NCBI GenBank assembly: GCA_938028845.1
Contig: CALIZJ010000283.1
Location: 1 to 5,028 of the forward strand
Length of the DNA stretch: 5,028 nt
Direction of reading: 5' to 3'
Source of the DNA: an uncultured Blautia sp.
GTDB lineage: Bacteria > Bacillota > Clostridia > Lachnospirales > Lachnospiraceae
Position numbers and translations under genes: made by a program. Below the pieces are notes generated by a model. It was not told where the DNA came from and searched no databases. It was given only the letters and a program-made list of their open reading frames with translations. This document shows, piece by piece, positions 1-4,371 of the stretch. Numbering within the stretch: position 1 is the stretch's first letter; every line of letters starts with the position of its first letter.

Positions 1-47
1 CAGATAGGCAAAAGCAAATCCTTCTTGAACTAATGGATGCTATTTGA
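1..47 (+). CDS. possible C-terminal tail of an unidentified gene (5' end outside window)
   Basis: One frame is open from the left edge and ends in TGA at 45-47, giving the 14-residue tail DRQKQILLELMDAI. Fourteen residues are too few to assign a family. The main support is context: a well-formed rho-independent terminator in the same orientation begins at the very next base, which is where a gene end would be expected. The gene would run toward the leftward operon, so the two transcription units converge here. The frame could be open by chance. Confidence 0.35.
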   Translation, partial: DRQKQILLELMDAI

Positions 48-88
48 AGCACATCACTCCCTCACCGGGAAAGATGTGCTTTTCTTTT
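48..88 (+). terminator. rho-independent terminator of the rightward gene
   Basis: An 8-bp outer stem AGCACATC (48-55) pairs perfectly with GATGTGCT (73-80). A symmetric 2x2 internal loop (AC against AA) separates it from an inner 4-bp stem TCCC/GGGA (58-61 with 67-70), closed by the loop TCACC. The 3' arm runs straight into TTTCTTTT. This is a typical intrinsic terminator for rightward transcription and directly follows the possible gene end at 47. Confidence 0.8.
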
Positions 89-94
89 GCCATT

Positions 95-121
95 AAAAAA
101 GCCCCTGCCAACCGCAGGAGC
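95..121 (-). terminator. leftward rho-independent terminator with no obvious gene feeding it
   Basis: Read on the minus strand, GCTCCTGC pairs with GCAGGGGC (8 bp, one T.G wobble) around the loop GGTTG, followed by six T's (A95-A100 on the plus strand). On the plus strand no T-run follows the hairpin, so it works only leftward. The operon ending at 519 has its own terminator at 438-486, so this one implies either read-through protection or a separate leftward transcript from 122-437, where no convincing ORF exists. Confidence 0.7.
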
Positions 122-150
122 GAAAACAAGAACTTTATATGTAAATTTGA

Positions 151-181
151 AATGCACCCATTCACGCAAGTTGGGTGCATT
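151..181. repeat. perfect 10-bp inverted repeat (hairpin)
   Basis: AATGCACCCA (151-160) is exactly complementary to TGGGTGCATT (172-181), around an 11-base loop TTCACGCAAGT. No T-run follows on either strand, so it is not a simple terminator. It lies about 30 bases upstream (in the leftward direction) of the 95-121 terminator and would form a stable stem in a leftward RNA ending there. It could also be a protein-binding palindrome or part of an element end. Confidence 0.7.
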
Positions 182-297
182 GTATCAATTTATGGTACGC
201 AAGCCAGTAAGAGAGTATGCCAATGACTACCTATACATTTCTGAAAACATCTTCGTACAAACAGAGCCTCATATCCATCCAGGATGCCGTTTCCCTT

Positions 298-325
298 ATT
301 TTTCTTCAAATGTCAATCCTGTCAA
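298..325 (-). promoter_or_regulatory. possible leftward promoter
   Basis: On the minus strand a perfect -35 hexamer TTGACA (325-320) is followed after 16 bp by AAAAAT (303-298), which matches four of six bases of the -10 consensus. A start near 290 would give an RNA of about 200 nt ending at the 95-121 terminator. The -10 is weak and AT-rich intergenic DNA yields such matches by chance, so confidence is low. Confidence 0.25.
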
Positions 326-357
326 CTCCACATACCATTTATCCAACCTGTCAACTC
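318..357. repeat. 11-bp direct repeat CCTGTCAACTC, two copies
   Basis: CCTGTCAACTC occurs at 318-328 and again at 347-357, 29 bp from start to start. A shorter relative, ACTCAACTC, lies at 383-391. On the minus strand each full copy reads GAGTTGACAGG and so contains the hexamer TTGACA. The repeats could be recombinase arm-type sites, regulator sites or promoter elements; the sequence alone does not decide. Confidence 0.6.
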
Positions 358-437
358 AACACCCCTAATATCTAAATCAACCACTCAACTCTCCGCCATT
401 TTCCACAGTAGACCAGTTCCCACTTACCCGTAAAATG

Positions 438-486
438 AAAAAATCCGGGAACCCGAACCTGTCCTCTGACAAGCCCCGACTCCCGA
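438..486 (-). terminator. terminator of the htrA-like/yhaM/rlmD operon
   Basis: It begins 33 bases past the rlmD stop. On the minus strand TCGGGA (486-481) can pair with TCCCGG (450-445), and a nested hairpin CTTGTC-AGAG-GACAGG (473-458) fills the interior. A smaller alternative is TTCGG-GTTC-CCGGA (457-444). All lead into six T's (443-438). The position just after the last gene and the T-run support an intrinsic terminator; which fold dominates is uncertain. Confidence 0.6.
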
Positions 487-518
487 AAATCCCTTGTTTT
501 CTACACTTTTTCGCTATC

Positions 519-1895
519 TTATTCTTTGACTTTTGACATCAATACAACCGTCTCCACATGCACCGTCATCCCAAACTGATCCACCGGGCAAACTCGTTTC
601 ACTTCATAGCCCATTTCGCACAAATATTTAAGATCCCGCGCCAGGGTAGCGCTGTCGCAGCTTACATAGACCACCCGTTTAGGCTGCATTTTTATGATTG
701 TCTTCAGCAGTTTTTCATCGCAGCCTTTCCTTGGCGGGTCCACTACGATCACATCTGCATATACGCCGTTTTTCTCGTATTCCCGGGGCAGGACTTCTTC
801 TGCTTTGCCTACATAAAATTCCACGTTTTCTATTCCGTTAAGGGCAGCATTCCTTTTTGCATCCTCGATGGCCTGGGGGATGATCTCCACACCTCTTACA
901 AATTTTGCCTTCTGAGCCAAAAACAAAGAGATCGTACCGATGCCGCAGTACAGATCCCAGACCGTCTCGCTGCCCTTTAACTCTGCATATTCCATTACTT
1001 TCGCATACAGCTTCTGGGTCTGCAATGGGTTTACCTGGTAAAAGGAAAGAGGGGATATCTCATAGCAGATTTCTCCGATCTTATCTGTAATATAAGGCTT
1101 TCCCCATAAAAGCCGAAGCTCCTCCCCTAAGATCACATTGTTTCTCTTTTCATTTATATTTAAGGTAATGCTGGTCATTCCCGGAATTTCCCGCAGGCTT
1201 TCCGTCAGGATTTCTTCCTTTGGAAGCGCCTTGCCATTGACAATAAGACAGACCATCACTTCCCCGGTAAAAAATCCATAACGGATCAGGATATGGCGCA
1301 CCAGCCCTTTTCCGGTCCTTTCCTCATAAGGTTCCACTTGAAATTTCTCCATATAGGCGATTACCCGGTCAAGAACCTCCTTATTTTCCGGTACACCAAG
1401 GGCACAGTCCCGGTTTTCAATAATAGTATGGGTCCGGCCTGCATAAAATCCGGTGACAATCCGCCCTTCTTTATTTCTTCCTACAGGGAACTGGGCTTTA
1501 TTACGGTAATGGAAGGGTTCATCCATTCCAAGGATCGGCTCCATGGGAAGCTCGGTGAATCCGCCGATCCTCTCCAGATGTCCCCTTACTTTCTTTTCCT
1601 TAAAGATAAGCTGCTGTTCATAGGAGAGCGCCTGAAGCTGGCAGCCTCCGCATTGTCTTGCAATGGCGCATTTTGGCTGCACCCGGTAAGGGGATGGCTT
1701 AAGCACTTCCATCAGCCTCCCATAACCATAATGCTTTTTCGCCTTTATGATCTTCGCCTTTACTAAATCTCCAATGACTGCGTCTTTCACAAAGACGGTG
1801 AAGCCATCGGCCTTTCCGATACCTTCACCGTCTGTTCCGCAATCTTTAATTTCTAACGTAACCATATCATTCTTACGAAATTCCATAAAGATCAC
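519..1895 (-). CDS. rlmD: 23S rRNA (uracil-C5)-methyltransferase, RlmD/RlmCD (RumA) type
   Basis: This SAM-dependent enzyme is predicted to make 5-methyluridine in 23S rRNA: U1939 in the RlmD family, and in the Bacillus homologue RlmCD also U747. The 458 residues fit the family length. In order: an N-terminal TRAM-like RNA-binding domain (about 8-66); four cysteines for a 4Fe-4S cluster (C76, C82 and C85 in a C-x5-C-x2-C pattern, then C164); SFYQVNP (284-290); the SAM loop DLYCGIG (314-320); DPPRKG (386-391); and the catalytic cysteine C413 in VSCDSATLARD. E448 in HVETV fits the conserved general base. All key residues are present. It is the last gene of the leftward operon and its GTG start overlaps the yhaM TGA by 4 bases (GTGA), suggesting coupled translation. 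An ATG three codons on is an alternative start. Whether it modifies one or both sites cannot be read from sequence. Confidence 0.95.
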   Translation of the reverse strand: MIFMEFRKNDMVTLEIKDCGTDGEGIGKADGFTVFVKDAVIGDLVKAKIIKAKKHYGYGRLMEVLKPSPYRVQPKCAIARQCGGCQLQALSYEQQLIFKEKKVRGHLERIGGFTELPMEPILGMDEPFHYRNKAQFPVGRNKEGRIVTGFYAGRTHTIIENRDCALGVPENKEVLDRVIAYMEKFQVEPYEERTGKGLVRHILIRYGFFTGEVMVCLIVNGKALPKEEILTESLREIPGMTSITLNINEKRNNVILGEELRLLWGKPYITDKIGEICYEISPLSFYQVNPLQTQKLYAKVMEYAELKGSETVWDLYCGIGTISLFLAQKAKFVRGVEIIPQAIEDAKRNAALNGIENVEFYVGKAEEVLPREYEKNGVYADVIVVDPPRKGCDEKLLKTIIKMQPKRVVYVSCDSATLARDLKYLCEMGYEVKRVCPVDQFGMTVHVETVVLMSKVKE

Positions 1896-2839
1896 AAATC
1901 TCCTGTTCTTCTTAAATTGGATTCAAAAATCCGATTAAAGCCCAGCCATTCCTTCTTTCCTTTATCTGCTGCAAAAATTTCTGTCAAGGTTTCCATCCGG
2001 GCATCTGTGTTATCTGCCAGATTTAAAGCAACCGCCTCTGCCAGGGCAGGTTTTTTCGGCGAACCATATTCCAGTTCCCCATGGTGGGATAAAATACAAT
2101 GAATCAGCTGGTTTTCCAAAGTCTCGGGAAATCCCGGTATCTCCTTTGCCAGATCATGGACGATCTGCGCGCCGATCACAATATGCCCCAAAAGCTGCCC
2201 CTCGTCTGTATAATCATTCAGCGGAAAAGAAGAAAGCTCCCTTGTCTTTCCGATATCATGCAGGAGTGCCGCCGTAATCAAAAGATCCCGTTTCAGCAAA
2301 GGATATGCGCCGGCCATATAATCACAAAGGCGCGCCACGCTTAACGTATGCTCCATCAGCCCTCCGATAAATCCGTGATGTACCGTCTTTGCTGCGGAAT
2401 GTCCTTCAAAGGCTTTCATAAATTCCTTATCTTCCAGGAACAGTTTTTTCAAAAGCATGGACAGATACGTATTCTGTATGCTGCCTATCATGGAATGTAA
2501 CTGGCTTCTCATCAGCTCTGTGCTGTTTTCGCTGACCGGAAGGTAATCCGCCGGATCGTACTCGCCTTCGCCTGCCTTACGCACCCTTTTAATGTTTAAC
2601 TGCATAGCTCCGGCAAAGCTTGTCACATCTCCCATGATTTCTATGTAATCCAGGGCGTCAAATTCTTCAATTCCCTGGGAATTAGGATCCCAGATCTTTC
2701 CGTCTATGGTTCCTGTTTTATCCTGGAGGATAATACTGTCATAGGGCTTTCCGTTTTTAGTCACTGCGGACTGTCTCTGTTTACAAAGATAAATCCCGCT
2801 GATCCTGTCGCCTTCGTGCAACTCATTTATATAACGCAT
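1892..2839 (-). CDS. yhaM: YhaM-family 3'-5' exoribonuclease (OB-fold plus HD domain)
   Basis: It is predicted to degrade RNA, and in the Bacillus family member also single-stranded DNA, from the 3' end in the cytoplasm using a metal-dependent HD active site. The 315 residues match the usual YhaM length of about 314. The N-terminal half carries an OB-fold nucleic-acid-binding domain (about 12-90) with the signature ILQDKTGTIDGKIWD (37-51). The HD domain (about 150-290) shows H164 in MEHTLSVARL, the H194-D195 pair in ALLHDIGK, H219 in LLGHI, H252-H253 in LSHHGELEYGS, and D276 in NLADNTDA, so the metal ligands appear intact. It starts 14 bases after the HtrA-like stop, with GAGAGG nine bases before the ATG and abutting that stop codon, and its own stop overlaps the rlmD start. 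It is the middle gene of the operon. In general HD-nuclease terms other RNA or DNA substrates are possible, but the architecture is specific to YhaM. Confidence 0.93.
   Translation of the reverse strand: MRYINELHEGDRISGIYLCKQRQSAVTKNGKPYDSIILQDKTGTIDGKIWDPNSQGIEEFDALDYIEIMGDVTSFAGAMQLNIKRVRKAGEGEYDPADYLPVSENSTELMRSQLHSMIGSIQNTYLSMLLKKLFLEDKEFMKAFEGHSAAKTVHHGFIGGLMEHTLSVARLCDYMAGAYPLLKRDLLITAALLHDIGKTRELSSFPLNDYTDEGQLLGHIVIGAQIVHDLAKEIPGFPETLENQLIHCILSHHGELEYGSPKKPALAEAVALNLADNTDARMETLTEIFAADKGKKEWLGFNRIFESNLRRTGDL
1900..1904 (-). promoter_or_regulatory. ribosome binding site that decides the rlmD start
   Basis: AGGAG lies inside the last codons of yhaM. It is 4 bases from the GTG at 1895 and 13 bases from the ATG at 1886. 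The first spacing is short but workable, the second is long, so GTG is slightly favoured. The GTGA overlap with the upstream stop also fits translational coupling from that GTG. Confidence 0.6.
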
Positions 2840-2853
2840 GTTTTTCTGCCTCT

Positions 2854-4167
2854 CTATCTCTCTTCTATTGTCAGGTCAAAGTCCATCTCCACATAGCTGC
2901 CGTCTGTTGCGCTTTTACGAACAAGTTCGATCTGCGCCCCTTCCTCAACCTCTGTTTTCTGAAGTTTGGCAGTATAGGACTGCATGTCCTCAACCCTCTC
3001 CCCGTTTAATCCGGTGATGATATCACCGCTTTGTATTCCGGCGATCATAGCCGGAGAATCTGTCTCCACACTGTCCACATAGATGCCTGTAGAAACTCCC
3101 AGATTTTCCGCCTGGGCTTCGGAAATGGTGATTCCATGGATTCCCAGGTATTTAATGGGCTCATTATTACACAGTATTTCAAGCAGCGGACGAAGCTGCG
3201 CGACAGGAATCGCCTTGATCATGGTAGTATCCTCTTCCTGGGAGCGCATGATAATGCCGATCACATTTCCGGAGGTATCCAGAAGCACTCCATCGCTGTC
3301 AGGATTTCCCTGCATATCTGTGATCATCTGATTGTATTCACAGTCGGCAATAGAGACCGTTCCGGATACTGATGTCACCATACCATACATTACGCCGTCG
3401 TAATCTCCCATAGGACTTCCGATAGCGATCACCGGCTTCGCCAGATACATACTGTAGGATTCTCCCAGGGAAGCTACAGAGATTTCCTCCAGAGTATTTT
3501 CACTGAGACGTACCTTCGGCACACGCACCACCGCCAGCCCGATCCTGCTGTCTGACTTGCACATCTCTGCCAGCGCGTTTGCCCCATTAGAAAAGGTGAT
3601 CTGGATCTTTTCTGCATCCTCTATATCGCTGCTGCCTGTTAAAATATAATAATCTTTATCATTCTCTAAAAAAACAATCCCTTCTTCTTCTCCGTAATGC
3701 AAAAACGAATGATCCAGAAGGTTCTCATCTCCGCTGATACCCGACACACGCACAAGGGCTTTTCTGGGCTCCTCCGCAATCTGGAGGACGCTTTCATATA
3801 TTTTTTCGTATTCTTCCAGAACGTCTGCCGTATCTTCATTTTCTTCTGGCGAAATAAGGATTTCTTCGCCAGGTTCATCCTCCGTAAGCCCATCCACCTG
3901 TGTGGTAGGTACAGACTCTGAATATTCCGGCGTCCCTGAAAGATCTACATTTACCCGTTTTTCCTGTGGGATTCCCAGTTTATCCACTGCTGTAGGGAGA
4001 AAAGCCACAAAGGCAAACGCTGCACACCCTCCCAGCAATATGCCCCCCATCGCAAGTCCAACAGCTCTTTGAATGACCACTTTTTTATTCGATGGTTTTT
4101 TCTTAATGGTTTCTTTTATGAAATGATAGTTTTCCGATCCTGAAGCTTTATCTTTTCTATCCTTCAT
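2854..4167 (-). CDS. membrane-anchored HtrA-like PDZ protein, probable pseudoprotease
   Basis: The 437 residues follow the HtrA/DegP (S1C) plan: a basic cytoplasmic N-terminus (1-34), one membrane segment (about 35-57), an acidic linker (about 96-126), a trypsin-like fold (about 130-332) and a C-terminal PDZ domain (about 340-420, with SPAMIAGIQSGDIITGLNG). Family landmarks are visible: YYILTGSSDI aligns with the usual 'YILTNNHV', IGLAVVRV with 'DLAVLKV', VIAIGSPMG with 'VIAIGNPLG', and GNVIGI after the serine loop. At these places the catalytic His is Ser180 and the catalytic Asp is Gly210. The 'GNSGG' loop reads PDSDG, keeping Ser291 but putting Pro289 at the oxyanion-hole glycine. Proteolysis by the normal mechanism is therefore unlikely; a role as an envelope-facing scaffold, peptide sensor or regulator is inferred. 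AGGAG lies seven bases before the ATG. It is the first gene of the operon. Family assignment is firm, function is not. Confidence 0.88.
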   Translation of the reverse strand: MKDRKDKASGSENYHFIKETIKKKPSNKKVVIQRAVGLAMGGILLGGCAAFAFVAFLPTAVDKLGIPQEKRVNVDLSGTPEYSESVPTTQVDGLTEDEPGEEILISPEENEDTADVLEEYEKIYESVLQIAEEPRKALVRVSGISGDENLLDHSFLHYGEEEGIVFLENDKDYYILTGSSDIEDAEKIQITFSNGANALAEMCKSDSRIGLAVVRVPKVRLSENTLEEISVASLGESYSMYLAKPVIAIGSPMGDYDGVMYGMVTSVSGTVSIADCEYNQMITDMQGNPDSDGVLLDTSGNVIGIIMRSQEEDTTMIKAIPVAQLRPLLEILCNNEPIKYLGIHGITISEAQAENLGVSTGIYVDSVETDSPAMIAGIQSGDIITGLNGERVEDMQSYTAKLQKTEVEEGAQIELVRKSATDGSYVEMDFDLTIEER

Positions 4168-4174
4168 AGTATTT

Positions 4175-4179
4175 CTCCT
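4175..4179 (-). promoter_or_regulatory. ribosome binding site of the HtrA-like gene
   Basis: AGGAG on the minus strand, seven bases before the ATG at 4167. It is a near-ideal Shine-Dalgarno site and fixes the start of the 437-residue protein. Confidence 0.85.
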
Positions 4180-4204
4180 GCTTGAAACTCATAATCTGTT
4201 AGAT

Positions 4205-4233
4205 ATTTTAGCAAATAATTATGAACTTTTTAT
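4205..4233 (-). promoter_or_regulatory. probable operon promoter with extended -10
   Basis: On the minus strand TAAAAT (4210-4205) is preceded by TGC, giving an extended -10 element (TGnTAAAAT), about 38 bases from the start codon. The -35 position expected 17 bp upstream (4233-4228) reads ATAAAA, a poor match. An extended -10 can compensate, or an activator may be needed: a tandem TTCATAA repeat lies across this -35 region. Confidence 0.55.
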
Positions 4234-4236
4234 GAA
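4219..4236. repeat. tandem TTATGAA repeat with 11-bp period, possible operator
   Basis: TTATGAA occurs at 4219-4225 and 4230-4236 (TTCATAA on the minus strand), exactly 11 bp apart, so both would face the same side of the helix. The pair spans the -35 region of the leftward promoter. Hexamer half-sites repeated at 11 bp are typical of OmpR-family response regulators; TTCATA-N5-TTCATA fits the published Bacillus PhoP repeat pattern TT(A/C/T)A(C/T)A. The regulator itself is inferred. Confidence 0.35.
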
Positions 4237-4254
4237 TAAAAAAGCACATTTTCC

Positions 4255-4283
4255 TTTTCAAGAAGGAGTAAATCATGTAAAAT
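4255..4283 (+). promoter_or_regulatory. candidate mutS2 promoter
   Basis: TTTTCA (4255-4260, four of six matches to TTGACA) is followed at exactly 17 bp by TAAAAT (4278-4283). A second, perfect -10 hexamer TATAAT sits at 4303-4308 but has no recognisable -35 at 16-18 bp. Either could drive mutS2; the leader would be roughly 60 to 80 nt. Confidence 0.45.
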
Positions 4284-4318
4284 AGGTTCAGGTCCTACTA
4301 TATATAATCGTAAGAAAA

Positions 4319-4343
4319 ATCAGCAGGCCTCTTTGCCTGCCAA
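4319..4343. repeat. GC-rich hairpin in the mutS2 leader
   Basis: GCAGGC (4323-4328) pairs perfectly with GCCTGC (4335-4340) around the loop CTCTTT. On the plus strand it would fold near the 5' end of the mutS2 mRNA, about 20 bases before the ribosome binding site. On the minus strand wobble pairs extend the stem and the sequence ATTTTTCTT follows, so it could also act as a weak leftward terminator shielding the operon from antisense transcription. Confidence 0.5.
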
Positions 4344-4361
4344 AAGAAAGTATTAAATAAC

Positions 4362-4366
4362 AGGAG
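4362..4366 (+). promoter_or_regulatory. ribosome binding site of mutS2
   Basis: AGGAG, five bases before the ATG at 4372. It supports this start codon as the true beginning of mutS2. Confidence 0.85.
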
Positions 4367-4371
4367 AATTT

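Larger units (their letters stand above)
89..518. other. intergenic region without a convincing gene
   Basis: This stretch separates the left terminator from the 3' end of rlmD. Two short overlapping plus-strand reading frames (44-226 and 87-368) run across the terminators and hairpins, lack a good ribosome binding site and have no recognisable domain, so I do not call them genes. What can be seen is a leftward terminator, a perfect 10-bp hairpin, a direct repeat of CCTGTCAACTC, a possible minus-strand promoter, and the operon terminator. It may be a small-RNA locus or the edge of an old insertion; neither is proven. Confidence 0.6.

Noticed and set aside
276..286. Palindrome-like CATCCAGGATG
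   Set aside because: Five-base arms around a single base cannot form a hairpin and such short palindromes are expected by chance; no promoter is close enough to call it an operator.
44..368. Two overlapping plus-strand reading frames of 60 and 93 residues as small genes
   Set aside because: They run through two terminator hairpins, lack a good ribosome binding site, show no domain or membrane pattern, and overlap each other in different frames.
318..391. CRISPR-like repeat array
   Set aside because: The repeats are only 11 bp, with two full copies and no regular spacers of CRISPR length, and no cas genes are present.
558..1766. Plus-strand reading frames of 140 and 157 residues opposite rlmD
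   Set aside because: They lie wholly inside a clearly functional gene on the other strand, with no ribosome binding site and no recognisable protein.
4018..4032. Lipoprotein processing site LLGGC (Cys48) in the HtrA-like protein
   Set aside because: The cysteine sits in the middle of the hydrophobic segment, after a long N-terminal tail of about 34 residues, and the hydrophobic run continues past it, so a membrane anchor fits better than a lipobox.
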